NCBI GenBank assembly: GCA_009937505.1
Contig: JAACFJ010000009.1
Coordinates: 1-64,000 of the forward strand
Direction: 5' to 3'
DNA length: 64,000 nucleotides
DNA from: Gammaproteobacteria bacterium
GTDB taxonomy: Bacteria; Pseudomonadota; Gammaproteobacteria; Steroidobacterales; Woeseiaceae
Shown here: one piece after another, positions 8,201-18,381 of the stretch
How the letters are laid out: the number at the start of each line of letters is the position of its first letter
Numbering within the stretch: the first letter of the stretch is position 1
Made by a program: the position numbers and the translations under genes
The notes under the pieces: generated by a model
Told to the model about the DNA's origin: nothing
Databases searched by the model: none
The model's input: only the letters and a program-made list of their open reading frames with translations

Positions 8201-9483
8201 GCCGCGATGACTCGGTTTCGCCCTGCCCGCTTCGCGCGGTAGAGGCGCATATCAGCCTCATCGAGGATGGACCTCGAGTGCTTCGCATTTCTGATTTCGG
8301 CAAGCCCGAAACTGATGGTCACGTCGAAATCCGGTGCGATATCCGTCCAGTCAGATTGCTGAACAGCCTTGCGTAGTTCGCTGCAAACCTGCGCTGCCCG
8401 GTCTACGCCGGTATCGGGAAAATACAGCAGAAACTCCTCCCCGCCGTAGCGCGCCACGAAATCAGTGCCGCGGCAGCCGTCGCTCAGGATCTGCGCCACC
8501 CGCTCGAGCACCTGGTCGCCGATCGCATGCGAATATCCATCGTTGATACGTTTGAAATGGTCGATGTCGGCCAGCGCAAGCGCGCCTCGACGATTCTTGC
8601 GCTGCGCAAGATCGACCTGCTGCTGCAGGTAGCTGTCCGCATGACGCCGGTTGGGAAGCCCGGTCAGTTTATCGTGCGTCGCCTGCCGTTCGAATTCCTC
8701 CGCTTGAATCCTGAGTTCTTCCGTACGCGCGTCGACGAGCTTTTCGAGGCGGACGCGCATCAGCGCATATTTCATGATGACAAGCATGCCTGCGGCAAGC
8801 ACCAGTACCAGCAGCACGAAATACGAAAGCGTCTGGCTGCTGAACGCGACCGCGAGGACAATGCCTGCCGCCCCGGAGACGTACTCGACGACAGTCGTGA
8901 AGCGGTTGAAGACCTGGCGCGGATCCATGTTGCGCAGATAAAGCATGAACATCATGCCGGCGTCGTTGATGACCTGCATGCTGGTGACGAGCGCAAGCAG
9001 CAGCAGCCCTGCACCGAGATCGAGAGTCGTAACCGGTATCGCACCGCCGAGATATTCGTACAGCAGCCCGCTCCCCAGGATGACGAACATCATCAGCCCG
9101 GCGTTGTGCAGCGACGCCGTCACGACCAGCCGCAACGACACGCCCAGGCGCAATCGTTGCCACGGGTAGATCAGCGACGCGAGTCCGTTGACCCACGCTG
9201 CATCGACCGGCCCCAGCACCAGGATGCTCGTCACCTGCGCGACGCGATCGAAGGATACGTGGCCGAATACCGGGTGCGGAAAGCCCGTTGCGATTGCGAA
9301 CAGGCCGAACACGATGAAGAAGCCCGCCGTACCCGGACCATGGCCGCGGGCGAACAGGCCTGTGTCCGCGGCCGCAAGCGCCACGGCACTGACGGCTGCG
9401 ACCAGCAGCACGATGGAATAGACCAGGTCAAGCCGCCAAAGGCGGTCTTCGTCCGGGCGGGCTGTCGGGGCCGATCTGCTCAT
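8197..9483 (-). CDS. Membrane-bound diguanylate cyclase (GGDEF)
   Basis: 428 residues: an N-terminal membrane module of about seven to eight helices (residues ~20-250, unassigned MASE-like sensor), a short coiled linker (RLEKLVDARTEELRIQAEEFERQA), then a full GGDEF domain with GGEEF near residue 347, the substrate/metal region DIDHFKRINDGYSHAIGD, and an inhibitory I-site RGTD five residues before GGEEF. It should make cyclic di-GMP at the inner membrane, with product inhibition. The ATG at 9483 is chosen; the frame beyond it starts only with TTG and lacks a clear ribosome binding site. No EAL or HD-GYP partner is present here. Confidence 0.88.
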   Translation of the reverse strand: MSRSAPTARPDEDRLWRLDLVYSIVLLVAAVSAVALAAADTGLFARGHGPGTAGFFIVFGLFAIATGFPHPVFGHVSFDRVAQVTSILVLGPVDAAWVNGLASLIYPWQRLRLGVSLRLVVTASLHNAGLMMFVILGSGLLYEYLGGAIPVTTLDLGAGLLLLALVTSMQVINDAGMMFMLYLRNMDPRQVFNRFTTVVEYVSGAAGIVLAVAFSSQTLSYFVLLVLVLAAGMLVIMKYALMRVRLEKLVDARTEELRIQAEEFERQATHDKLTGLPNRRHADSYLQQQVDLAQRKNRRGALALADIDHFKRINDGYSHAIGDQVLERVAQILSDGCRGTDFVARYGGEEFLLYFPDTGVDRAAQVCSELRKAVQQSDWTDIAPDFDVTISFGLAEIRNAKHSRSILDEADMRLYRAKRAGRNRVIAA

Positions 9484-9707
9484 AACAGCCGTAGAGTATG
9501 CCTGATCGCGCCACACGGAAACGTGACACCGGTAGCCCAAATTCCACGACTTTCCGCCGGGGCGACGCAGCCTTCTATGGCTGGCTCTGCACGCTTCGTC
9601 GCATCACTCGCCCCGCTCATCGAGAAAGGCCTTTATAAACAAACTTTTTGCGTCTCAAATGCATCGTAGGAACATTGAAGTCGCATGAAGATCGCTCGGG
9701 GCTCCCT

Positions 9708-12700
9708 ATGTCATTGATTCGTGTATCTGCAGACAATCCTGCCGCGCTGCTTGCCGTGGCGGTGCTTCTGATCGTATTGGGCCTGGTCGGCGTCGCATCG
9801 CTGCCGATCCAGATGTTGCCGAACCTCGAGTACCCGGAGATCAACATCAATACCTCGTGGCGCAACGCCGCGCCGCAGGAGGTGGAAGCCAGCATCGTCG
9901 AGCCGCAGGAGAACGCGCTGCGGCAGGTACCGGGCGTCGTAGAGATGTCCAGCGACGTGCGATCCGGCAACGGCAACGTGCACCTGCGCTTCGACATCGG
10001 TACCGACCTGCAGCAGGCGATGCTCGACGTATTGAACGCGCTCAATAACGCCGAGCAAGGCCCGCCCGACGCCAACGAACCTTCGATCCAGGTCGGCGGC
10101 TGGGACTTCCCCGTCGCGACCCTGCTCGTGCACCCGCGTGTGCCGCGGCCGGGCTCTGAAGTCGCCGACTTCCAGCGCATCATCGACACCGAGGTCGAAC
10201 CGCGCCTGTTGCAGATCGACGGCGTGCAACGCGTTGGCCTGCAAAGCGAGCGCGAACGACTCGTTCTGATCAGCTTCGATCCCTATCGCGCCGCGGCGCT
10301 CGGCGTGCAGGTGACCGACATCGCCAATACCGTGCGCCGTGCCGTCAACACCACGGGCGGGCTTGCGAGTGTCGGCCGCCGCCAGTACACGGTGCGATTC
10401 CTTGGCGGGTTCGATACCGAGGAACTTGGCGACCTGATCGTCGCGCGCCGCGGCGGCCAGTCTGTCCGGCTGCGTGACGTGGCCGACATCACCGTCGAAC
10501 TCTACCCCCGCTCGGGCCTCACCTACCGAACCGGCTACCCGGCCTACTACATCCGGGTACAGGGCAAATACGGCGCCAACGCGGTCACCATCCTCGACGA
10601 CATCAACGAAACGATCGATGAACTCAACGCCGGGCCGCTCGGTGACGCCGGCCTGCAGGTCGTGCTGAGCTTCGACGCCTCGGTGCACATCCGCCGCGCC
10701 ATCGCGCTCGTTAACGGCAACCTCGTACTCGGCGTGTTCCTGGCACTCGGCGTATTGTGGTGTTTCCTGCGCGGCTGGCGCTCGACACTTCTTATCGCGC
10801 TGACGATCCCGTTCTCGCTGCTGTCATCCCTGCTCGTGCTGAGTGCGTTCGGCCGCAGCCTCAATGTCGTGTCGCTGGCCGGCCTCGCATTCGCCGTCGG
10901 TCTCGTGCTCGATGCCGCGATCATCGTGCAGGAGAATATCGTGCGCCTGCGCCAGGCCGGCATGTCGCCCGGCAAGGCGGCGCGCGAAGGGCCCTCGCAG
11001 GTGGTCGGCGCGCTGTTCGCCTCGACGATGACGAGCATCGCGATCTTCGTACCGATACTCTTTATGAAAGGCCTCGAAGGCCAGTTGTTCGCCGACCTCG
11101 CGTTGACGTTGTCGGTGGCCGTGGCTACCTCGATGTTCGCCGCCATCACCATCCTGCCAGTCGCGAGCAACTACTTCCGCAAGGACCAGGCAACGGTCGA
11201 CCGGCTTGAGCACCTGTGGGACAAGGTGACGTCGAAGATCATGGCGCTGACGGCTTCGCCGCAACGTCGCAGCGCGTGGATCGTGTCGCTGCTCGCCCTG
11301 CCCGCGCTGTTCACCTGGCTGCTCGCACCGAAGCTCGACTTTCTCCCGCAGGCCGACTCCGACGGCGTGCAGGTGTTTTTCAGCATGCCTGAAGGCATCC
11401 CGCTCAGGACCATCGAGAACGAACTTATTGCCGAGGTAATCCGGCGCTTCCAGCCGCACGTCGATGGTCAGGCCAGCCCCGGTATCCACGGCTACAACGC
11501 CTACTCCTACGGTTCCAACGCGACGGGCGTCTATATCTATCCCTCGGACCCGCGCGAGGCCGAGGAACTCATCCGCAAGCTGCGCGAAGAGATCCTTGTC
11601 GGCCTGCCGGGTGCCAAGCCATTCGTGACGCGGGCGTCGCTGCTGAACATCGGTATCTCCGGCGGCCGCAACATCAATATCGATCTGCAGGGCCCCGAGC
11701 TCACGCCGCTGATGAATGCGGCGAAGGTCGGCCAGGACGCGATCAACGAGCGCTTCAGTGACTGGTCGGTGCGGGCACTGCCCGGGACCTCACTGTCGAA
11801 GCCGGAACTGCAGCTCGTGCCCGACGACATCCGCATCACACAGGCCGGCCTCGACCGCGGCGCGGTTGCCGACGCCGTGCGTGCCTTCACCGGCGGCCTG
11901 GATGCCGGGCGGCATTTCGACGGCAACGAAGGCCTCGACGTGCTCATCTGGAGCGGTGAGTGGACCACGCCCGAAGATCTCGCCAGCGTGCCGATCTTTA
12001 CGCCGCAGTCCGGCATCCAGGTGCTCGGCGAGCTCGCATCGATCCAGCGCACCGTGGGCCCGACGCAGCTCAGGCGCGTCAACGGGCAGCGCACCGTCAC
12101 GCTGCAGGTGCTGCCGCCAGCCAACATGACCATCGAAGACGCGCTCAACACGATCCGCGACGAGATCGGGCCGGTCATTCGTGACGCATTGCCCGCGAAC
12201 GCGGACATCCATTACCGCGGCACTGCCGACCAGCTCGCGAGCGCCATCACGGACATGGGCCGGAATTTCGTACTCGCGGTGCTGATCCTCTCACTGATCA
12301 TGGCTGCGATGTTCCGCTCCGTACGCGACAGCATCATTGTCCTGCTGGTCATGCCGCTTGCCGTCGTTGGTGGCGTCATCGGCTTGCGTGTCCTGAACCT
12401 GTTCACTTACCAGTCGCTGGAACTGCTGACGATGATCGGGTTCATCATCCTGCTGGGTCTCGTCGTCAACAACGCTATCCTGCTGGTTCACCAGACGCGG
12501 GCCGCGGAACGTGACGGCGCCGATCGGGCTACAGCGGTTGCGCAGGCAATTCGCATTCGCGCGCGACCCATCTTCATGAGTACGCTCACATCAATCTGCG
12601 GCATGTTGCCGCTCATGCTCGTACCGGGAGTGGGCAGCGAAATCTATCGCGGCCTCGCAACGGTCATCGTCGGTGGAATGAGCGTGAGTGCGGTGTTCAC

Positions 12701-12797
12701 CCTTCTATTACTACCGAGCATCTTGCGATCGGGCGAAGCCAGGACCGATCTTGCGAACAACCCGATGCTCGTGCCCGAGACGAGGATCACATCATGA
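9708..12797 (+). CDS. RND efflux transporter, HAE1/AcrB type
   Basis: 1029 residues with the classical RND plan: helix 1 (AALLAVAVLLIVLGLVGVASLPIQ is too long to be anything but TM1), a large periplasmic loop, helices 2-6 with the proton-relay region GLVLDAAIIVQENIVR, a second periplasmic loop, and helices 8-12 with GLVVNNAILLVHQTR. One of the paired relay aspartates of AcrB is Ala here (LDAA), which is common in this subclass. It exports toxic compounds, drugs or metals by proton antiport across the envelope. The ATG at 9708 begins at MSLIRVSADNP, typical for the family. It overlaps the adaptor gene by ATGA. No outer-membrane channel gene follows. Confidence 0.93.
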   Translation: MSLIRVSADNPAALLAVAVLLIVLGLVGVASLPIQMLPNLEYPEININTSWRNAAPQEVEASIVEPQENALRQVPGVVEMSSDVRSGNGNVHLRFDIGTDLQQAMLDVLNALNNAEQGPPDANEPSIQVGGWDFPVATLLVHPRVPRPGSEVADFQRIIDTEVEPRLLQIDGVQRVGLQSERERLVLISFDPYRAAALGVQVTDIANTVRRAVNTTGGLASVGRRQYTVRFLGGFDTEELGDLIVARRGGQSVRLRDVADITVELYPRSGLTYRTGYPAYYIRVQGKYGANAVTILDDINETIDELNAGPLGDAGLQVVLSFDASVHIRRAIALVNGNLVLGVFLALGVLWCFLRGWRSTLLIALTIPFSLLSSLLVLSAFGRSLNVVSLAGLAFAVGLVLDAAIIVQENIVRLRQAGMSPGKAAREGPSQVVGALFASTMTSIAIFVPILFMKGLEGQLFADLALTLSVAVATSMFAAITILPVASNYFRKDQATVDRLEHLWDKVTSKIMALTASPQRRSAWIVSLLALPALFTWLLAPKLDFLPQADSDGVQVFFSMPEGIPLRTIENELIAEVIRRFQPHVDGQASPGIHGYNAYSYGSNATGVYIYPSDPREAEELIRKLREEILVGLPGAKPFVTRASLLNIGISGGRNINIDLQGPELTPLMNAAKVGQDAINERFSDWSVRALPGTSLSKPELQLVPDDIRITQAGLDRGAVADAVRAFTGGLDAGRHFDGNEGLDVLIWSGEWTTPEDLASVPIFTPQSGIQVLGELASIQRTVGPTQLRRVNGQRTVTLQVLPPANMTIEDALNTIRDEIGPVIRDALPANADIHYRGTADQLASAITDMGRNFVLAVLILSLIMAAMFRSVRDSIIVLLVMPLAVVGGVIGLRVLNLFTYQSLELLTMIGFIILLGLVVNNAILLVHQTRAAERDGADRATAVAQAIRIRARPIFMSTLTSICGMLPLMLVPGVGSEIYRGLATVIVGGMSVSAVFTLLLLPSILRSGEARTDLANNPMLVPETRITS

Positions 12798-13858
12798 ACA
12801 GAAAACCCACCATCACGCTTCGCGGACTCGCAATCGCGCCGCTCCTGTTGTGCTGGACCGGCGAGACTATGGCGCAGGACCACGCTGTTTCTGTCACTGT
12901 GACCGAAGTCGAAACGACGAGCATGGCACCTCGCGTGCCCGCCGCCGGCACGGTCTTCAGCCGCAACCAGACCCAGATCACTGCAGGCATCGCAGGCAGG
13001 CTCGAATGGGTTGCGGAGCCCGGAGACTTGCTTCAAGCCGGCCAGGCCGTCGCACGATTCGATTGCGAAATGCTCGAGCTGCAGCGCGAACGCGAGGTCG
13101 CCGAAGCCGATCGTGCGAGCATCAATCACCAGGCGCTATCACGTGAAACGGAAAGATACGAAGCCCTGAAGGACTCCACCGTCATCTCGGAAATCGAGCG
13201 CGATCGCACGACAGCGAACCGCGATCTCGCCGCCAGCGAAATGCGCATCGCGCGCATCGCGATCAGGGAAACGGAGAGCCAGTTGCGCCGTTGCGTTGTG
13301 AGGGCACCCTTCTCGGGCGTCGTCACTGAACGGCAGCAACGCGCGGGAGAAGATGTCGAACGAAGCACCGTGATCGCAGCAATGACAGACACTGCGAATC
13401 TCGAGGTCCGTGCGTCCGTGCCTATCCGCTACCTTCCCCGCATGCGACCCGGTGAGCTCGCCGAGGTCAGCTTGAATACGCTGCAGCTGGAAGGACGTAT
13501 CCGCAAGATCGTTCCCGCAGCAAATTCGCAATCGCAGACCTTCGAGGTGCGGCTGGACCTGCCTGCGGGCGCCCCCGCGGTCGTCGCAGCAGGCCAGCTC
13601 GTCAGCGTTACTCTGCCTTTGTCGGCGAACGCCGCCCTGACCGTGCCGCGCGATGCCGTTGTTCTCCGGGAAGACGGCACGTTCGTCATGCGTATCGGCA
13701 ACGACGCTACTGTGGAAAAAATCGCCGTCGAAGTCACCGAGGCAAGCGGCGACTCCGTCGCGGTGCGTGGCAATCTGCGGTCCGGGGACCGCATCGCCGT
13801 TCGCGGTGCGGAGGCGCTTGTCGAGGGAGAGCTCGTCGCAGTGCAGACCGACGGCTGA
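12794..13858 (+). CDS. RND efflux periplasmic adaptor (membrane fusion protein)
   Basis: 354 residues. A signal peptide (RGLAIAPLLLCWTGETMAQ) precedes the barrel-sandwich/lipoyl half-motifs (AGIAGRLEWVAEPGDLLQAGQAVARFD and VRAPFSGVVTERQQRAGEDV), a coiled-coil hairpin (EVAEADRASINHQALSRETER), a beta-barrel and the membrane-proximal domain. It bridges the RND pump and an outer-membrane channel. Its start overlaps the pump stop by four bases, so the two are coupled. The gene order pump-then-adaptor is the reverse of the common acrA-acrB arrangement. The outer-membrane partner must be encoded elsewhere. Confidence 0.92.
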   Translation: MNRKPTITLRGLAIAPLLLCWTGETMAQDHAVSVTVTEVETTSMAPRVPAAGTVFSRNQTQITAGIAGRLEWVAEPGDLLQAGQAVARFDCEMLELQREREVAEADRASINHQALSRETERYEALKDSTVISEIERDRTTANRDLAASEMRIARIAIRETESQLRRCVVRAPFSGVVTERQQRAGEDVERSTVIAAMTDTANLEVRASVPIRYLPRMRPGELAEVSLNTLQLEGRIRKIVPAANSQSQTFEVRLDLPAGAPAVVAAGQLVSVTLPLSANAALTVPRDAVVLREDGTFVMRIGNDATVEKIAVEVTEASGDSVAVRGNLRSGDRIAVRGAEALVEGELVAVQTDG

Positions 13859-13992
13859 TTAATGCAGGTCATCGCTGGTGGGCAACGCCTCGTCGACAAA
13901 ATAATTCCGTTTGTCTCGCTGGATGCATCATTCAGGGCGATTTTTGTCCTATGCTTGTCAGTAGAACCTAAAGATCGGGGAGCGTTTGCATC

Positions 13993-14463
13993 ATGGTGTC
14001 ATTCAAGATCAATTCCGAGGAAGTCTCATTCGAAGGCGATCCGGGCACGCCGCTGTTGTGGGTCATTCGCGACCACCTGCGCCTGAAGGGAACGAAGTTC
14101 GGCTGCGGCATCGGCCAGTGCGGTGCCTGTACCGTGCACGTCGACGGCGCGGCGCGACGATCCTGCGTGATACCCGTTGCCAGGATCGACGGCCGCAGCA
14201 TAACGACCATCGAGGGCCTGGCCCCCTCGGACGATGAATTGCATCCCGTGCAGCAAGCCTGGCTGGAACACGATGTGCCGCAATGCGGTTACTGCCAGGC
14301 CGGCCAGATCATGGCGGCTGCTGACTTCCTGGGGCAAAACCCGAAGCCGAGCGACGCCGATATCGACGCTAATATTACTAACATCTGTCGTTGTGGCACC
14401 TACGTTCGTATCCGTAAAGCCATTCATCGTGCGGCTGAAATCGCAGCGGGAGAAGAATCATGA
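13993..14463 (+). CDS. iorA: [2Fe-2S] subunit of molybdenum hydroxylase (IorA-like)
   Basis: 156 residues with the plant-type [2Fe-2S] motif [15 protein letters not shown] plus the fourth cysteine in RRSC, followed by the all-helical [2Fe-2S] domain with [11 protein letters not shown] and CRCGTY. It is the electron-transfer subunit of xanthine-dehydrogenase-family hydroxylases such as isoquinoline 1-oxidoreductase. There is no signal peptide; it would be exported with the Tat-bearing large subunit. GGGGAG precedes the ATG. The stop overlaps the large-subunit start (ATGA). The substrate is not certain, and aldehydes are an alternative to N-heterocycles. Confidence 0.88.
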   Translation: MVSFKINSEEVSFEGDPGTPLLWVIRDHLRLKGTKFGCGIGQCGACTVHVDGAARRSCVIPVARIDGRSITTIEGLAPSDDELHPVQQAWLEHDVPQCGYCQAGQIMAAADFLGQNPKPSDADIDANITNICRCGTYVRIRKAIHRAAEIAAGEES

Positions 14464-16688
14464 GCGCCCTCCTCAACCGGCATCACTTCACCCGACGCCA
14501 GGTGCTGATCGCGGGCGCGGGCGCCGCGGGCAGCCTGGTCATCGGTCTGCCGGCACTCGCCTACGAAGAGGAAGGCGAACGTATGCTGGGGTTTTTCATA
14601 CAGATTAATCCCGATGGCAGCGTCATCATTGGCTGCAAGGATCCGGAAATCGGCCAGGGCCTGCGCACGACGGTGCCGATGATGGTTGCCGAGGAACTCG
14701 ACCTCGAATGGGACAAGGTTCGTATCGAGCAAATGCCGCTCGGAATCGTCAAGACGGCGGAGGGTTTCAGGTGGAAATACGGTGGTGGCCAGGGCGTTGG
14801 CGGCAGCACCGGACTCACCAGCAACTGGGAATTCATGCGGCAGGTCGGCGCTGACGCGCGACGCCAACTCGTACGTGCGGCCGCTGAGCGGCTCGGCGTA
14901 GACGAGTCGCAGTGCAATACGCGACCGGGTTTCGTCGTCTGCGCATCGCAAAACGTCGAGATTCCCTACAGCGAACTCGTCGTCGCGGCGGCCGCATTGC
15001 CTGTGTCGGAGGAACCCGCAACGCTCAAAGCATCGAGCGACTATCGCATCATCGGCACGCGCCGCAAGACGATCGATGCACGCGACATCGTGACGGGCAA
15101 GGCGATGTACGGTGCCGACACGGTCCAGCCGGATATGCGTTATGCCGTTATCGCCCGAGCGCCGGTCCTCAATGCGCGCGTAAAGACCTTCGACGACACG
15201 AAGGCCCGCAAAGTTGACGGTGTGCTGGATATTTTTGAAATCGACGGCCCGGAGCCCGGCGAACCCTACATCATTCTCGCCAGCGGCGTGGCCGTCGTGG
15301 CAACCTCGACGTGGGCCGCGATGCAGGGGCGCGCCGCGCTCGAGATCGAATGGGATGAAAGTCCTAACGCCAATGACAGTAGCGAACGCTTCTGGCGCGA
15401 GAACGAAGAGATGTTGAAGGGCGACGGCCAGGTCGTTCTCGACGAAGGTGATTTCGATGCCACTATGGCGGCTGCCGCCAAGACGATTTCACGGCAGTAC
15501 CGTGTGCCCTTCGTTTCGCACGCGCCACTTGAGCCTCAGAACTGCTATGCCTATGTCAAGCCTGACGAGTGCCACATCATCGCGCCGACACAGATGCCGA
15601 GCGGTGCGTCACGGGCCGCCCACGCCGTCACCGGCATACCGCGGGAAAATATTCGTGTGGAAATGACCCGCGTTGGTGGCGGTTTCGGTCGCCGCCTGAC
15701 GAACGACTACGTGGCCGAAGCGGCCATGATCTCGAAGAAGACCGGCTGGCCGATCAAACTGCAGTGGTCACGCGAGGACGACATCAGGAACGACTTCTAT
15801 CGCCCCGGCGGGCTGCACGAGATGCGCGCCGGCATTGACGCCGATGGCAAGGTCACGGCGTGGGCGCAACGCCTCGCAAGCGGCAGCAAATATTATCGGC
15901 GCCCGGACATGCCGGACGAGAATCTGTACCAGGCAGAGCTGTATCTCGACGACTTTCCGCGTCGCATCGTCGACAACATCCGCATGGAGTACTTCCACAA
16001 CACAATCGGGCTGCCGCGTGGTTCCTGGCGTGCGCCGGCGCACACGGCGAACGCCTTCGTGATCCAGAGCTTCATCGACGAGATCGCGCATGAGACCGGG
16101 CAGGACCCGCTGCAACTGCAATTGGACCTCCTCGGCGAGCCACGCGAACTGGAATACTCCGGCCACGGCGGCCCCACGTTCAATCCGGGCCGGCTTTCGA
16201 GGCTCCTGCGCTTCGTCGCTGAACGCATCGATTACGGCAAGCGTTTGCCGGAAGGCAGGGGAGTCGGTCTCGCAACGCACTTTACGTTCGGCGGCTACAC
16301 GGCACATGCCATTGAGGTGACCGTTGCCGATGGCAAACTCACGATCGAACGTATCGTTGCGGCTATCGACTGCGGCTTTGCCGTGCACCCCAACGGCGTC
16401 GACGCACAGCTGCAGGGCGGCACGATCGACGGCCTGAGCACGGCGCTCGGGCTCGAGATCACGGTCAAGGACGGGCAGGTCGAGCAAGGTAATTTCGACG
16501 ACTATCCGCTGATGCGCATCGCAACGGTGCCGAGCCTCTTCGAGACGCACATCCTCAATTATGACGACGTGCCGACCGGGGTTGGTGAAATAGGTCTTCC
16601 GTCAGCGGCACCGGCGCTCACCAACGCCATATTCGCCGCGAGTGGGCAGCGTATCCGTAATTTGCCGATAATGGGGCAACTGACCTGA
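14460..16688 (+). CDS. iorB: Molybdopterin-binding large subunit (IorB-like), Tat-exported
   Basis: 742 residues. A twin-arginine signal ([21 protein letters not shown]) marks export of the folded, cofactor-loaded complex to the periplasm. The body has the xanthine-dehydrogenase-like molybdopterin cytosine dinucleotide binding repeats: [49 protein letters not shown], and the C-terminal [18 protein letters not shown], whose Glu is the usual catalytic base. It hydroxylates N-heterocycles or oxidises aldehydes using water as oxygen donor, with electrons leaving via the small subunit. A cytochrome subunit is not present next to it. The next gene is a PQQ-type propeller, 20 bases on. Confidence 0.88.
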   Translation: MSALLNRHHFTRRQVLIAGAGAAGSLVIGLPALAYEEEGERMLGFFIQINPDGSVIIGCKDPEIGQGLRTTVPMMVAEELDLEWDKVRIEQMPLGIVKTAEGFRWKYGGGQGVGGSTGLTSNWEFMRQVGADARRQLVRAAAERLGVDESQCNTRPGFVVCASQNVEIPYSELVVAAAALPVSEEPATLKASSDYRIIGTRRKTIDARDIVTGKAMYGADTVQPDMRYAVIARAPVLNARVKTFDDTKARKVDGVLDIFEIDGPEPGEPYIILASGVAVVATSTWAAMQGRAALEIEWDESPNANDSSERFWRENEEMLKGDGQVVLDEGDFDATMAAAAKTISRQYRVPFVSHAPLEPQNCYAYVKPDECHIIAPTQMPSGASRAAHAVTGIPRENIRVEMTRVGGGFGRRLTNDYVAEAAMISKKTGWPIKLQWSREDDIRNDFYRPGGLHEMRAGIDADGKVTAWAQRLASGSKYYRRPDMPDENLYQAELYLDDFPRRIVDNIRMEYFHNTIGLPRGSWRAPAHTANAFVIQSFIDEIAHETGQDPLQLQLDLLGEPRELEYSGHGGPTFNPGRLSRLLRFVAERIDYGKRLPEGRGVGLATHFTFGGYTAHAIEVTVADGKLTIERIVAAIDCGFAVHPNGVDAQLQGGTIDGLSTALGLEITVKDGQVEQGNFDDYPLMRIATVPSLFETHILNYDDVPTGVGEIGLPSAAPALTNAIFAASGQRIRNLPIMGQLT

Positions 16689-16708
16689 CAGAAGGGACGC
16701 CAGCATTC

Positions 16709-18262
16709 ATGATGTCTCTCGCCGTCAAGGCACTGCTGTCCGTATTCCTGTCGCTCACGTGCATCGGCGTTGCGCGAGCCGAAGCAACCGAAACCCTGGT
16801 GGGCACCTGGTCCGCCCGTCCCGAAGTGCGAGGACAGGTTGGTGAACTCGTCATCCACTTCGAATCCGCTGAGGATCGGTCATTGGGCGCAACACTGGAA
16901 CTTCCACAGATCCAGTCGCAGCGTATCCGCCTCGGCGAAGTTCAGGTCGAAGGCAGTACGATCCGGATCGGCCCGATGGTACTTGAAATGAATGCTGAGG
17001 GGAGTGAGCTATCCGGCATCGTCCCGCAGGCGCTAATTCCGAATCACAAGGTCCAGGCTGTATTCCGGAAATCGGATGATCCGGTTAAAAAGAATGCGCC
17101 GCGTCACTTCGGCCCGAGCAAGGAACCGGTTTGGAAGTTTGAGACCGAAGCCGCGATCTGGGGCGGTGTGCTTGTCGCGGGCGACGCGCTGTATTTCGGC
17201 AACGACGACGGGGATCTTTTCGCCCTGGACGCGAATACAGGCACATTGCTCTGGAAGATACGCACCGGCGGTATCATTCGTTCGCAACCGAGTGAAGTGG
17301 GCAACGACATAGTCGTTCAGTCCGATGACGGTTACCTGTACCGCGTCAACAAACGAGACGGTTCACAGGTTTGGAAAGTACCCCTCGCACGCGGCGAACC
17401 GGGGCCCGTCAATCGCAAAACCGACGATTTTATGTATGACCACTACGCCTCTTCGGTAAATGTCTCAGGCGGCGTCGGCTACGTCGGCACTTACGAGGGC
17501 GATATCGTGTGCGTTGACCTCGACTCCGGTAACGTCGTCTGGCGCTTTGCATCCAAAGGTCCGGTGCTCGGTCAACCCGCCGCCGCCGGCGACCTCGTCA
17601 TCGGAGCGTCCTGGGACAGTCACGTATATGCCCTGAACGCGGCGACCGGTGAACTCGTTTGGCGCGCGAACGTGGGCGGCAACGTTGTCTCTTCGCCGGC
17701 AGTCCACGATGATGCCGCGGTCCTTGTTGGAACACGCGGCTATGACCTGATCGCACTCGACCTGCCAACCGGTGAAAGAAAATGGGATTACTATTTCTGG
17801 TTCTCCTGGGTCGAGCCACCTCCCCTTGTCATCGGGGACATCGTGTTTGCAGCGGGCTCGGACGGTGGCGCCGTATTGGCGTTCGACGCGCAGGATGGAA
17901 CGTTGTTATGGGAGTTCGACACGACAGGTTCTATTTGGGCTCCGCTAACTCACGACGAGTCCATGCTCTACGTCGGCGCAGTCGGCGTGCAGGACTATAT
18001 CGTCGCCCATGAGCCGGGCTTCTTTGCCATCGATCTCTCCAGCGGTGATCCGATCTGGAGCTACCTGCCTGACTCGCCATCAATCGACGGCGGAGTACAC
18101 AGCGGATTTGCGGCTGCCCCCGCGGTTGGTGCCTGGCTGGTATACGCAGGCTCCCTCAACGGTAATTTGTATGCCTTTCGACTACGTGGAGATCGGGACA
18201 CCGTCGATGCAATCTCTACAGCCAGTCCGCAATCATCACCGGACGCCGAGCCGGATTACTAG
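16709..18262 (+). CDS. PQQ-binding-like beta-propeller protein, periplasmic
   Basis: 517 residues with a signal peptide (ALLSVFLSLTCIGVARA), an unassigned N-terminal beta domain (~25-125), then beta-propeller blades of the PQQ/quinoprotein type with repeated AxDxxTGxLxW signatures: LFALDANTGTLLWKI, YRVNKRDGSQVWKV, VCVDLDSGNVVWRF, YALNAATGELVWRA, IALDLPTGERKWDY, LAFDAQDGTLLWEF and FAIDLSSGDPIWSY. Classical PQQ-dehydrogenase catalytic residues are not evident, so it may be a scaffold or sensor rather than an enzyme. It follows iorAB by 20 bases on the same strand, suggesting a common periplasmic oxidation module, though this is inference. Confidence 0.85.
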   Translation: MMSLAVKALLSVFLSLTCIGVARAEATETLVGTWSARPEVRGQVGELVIHFESAEDRSLGATLELPQIQSQRIRLGEVQVEGSTIRIGPMVLEMNAEGSELSGIVPQALIPNHKVQAVFRKSDDPVKKNAPRHFGPSKEPVWKFETEAAIWGGVLVAGDALYFGNDDGDLFALDANTGTLLWKIRTGGIIRSQPSEVGNDIVVQSDDGYLYRVNKRDGSQVWKVPLARGEPGPVNRKTDDFMYDHYASSVNVSGGVGYVGTYEGDIVCVDLDSGNVVWRFASKGPVLGQPAAAGDLVIGASWDSHVYALNAATGELVWRANVGGNVVSSPAVHDDAAVLVGTRGYDLIALDLPTGERKWDYYFWFSWVEPPPLVIGDIVFAAGSDGGAVLAFDAQDGTLLWEFDTTGSIWAPLTHDESMLYVGAVGVQDYIVAHEPGFFAIDLSSGDPIWSYLPDSPSIDGGVHSGFAAAPAVGAWLVYAGSLNGNLYAFRLRGDRDTVDAISTASPQSSPDAEPDY

Positions 18263-18381
18263 CCGGCATCGATCGTTACGCGTCGGTGGCACTCCTGGCG
18301 TCGGTCGATCGAGCCGTCATGACCAGTACGCGCAATTACGAATAGTGCTACAACCCGGCAACCTTCGAGAATCGCAGTCCT

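Noticed and set aside
8527..9669. Plus-strand open frame opposite the diguanylate cyclase
   Set aside because: Composition is arginine/glutamine-rich as expected from antisense reading; the GGDEF frame is clearly the real one.
10824..11489. Minus-strand open frame inside the RND pump gene
   Set aside because: Antisense shadow without start signal or domain.
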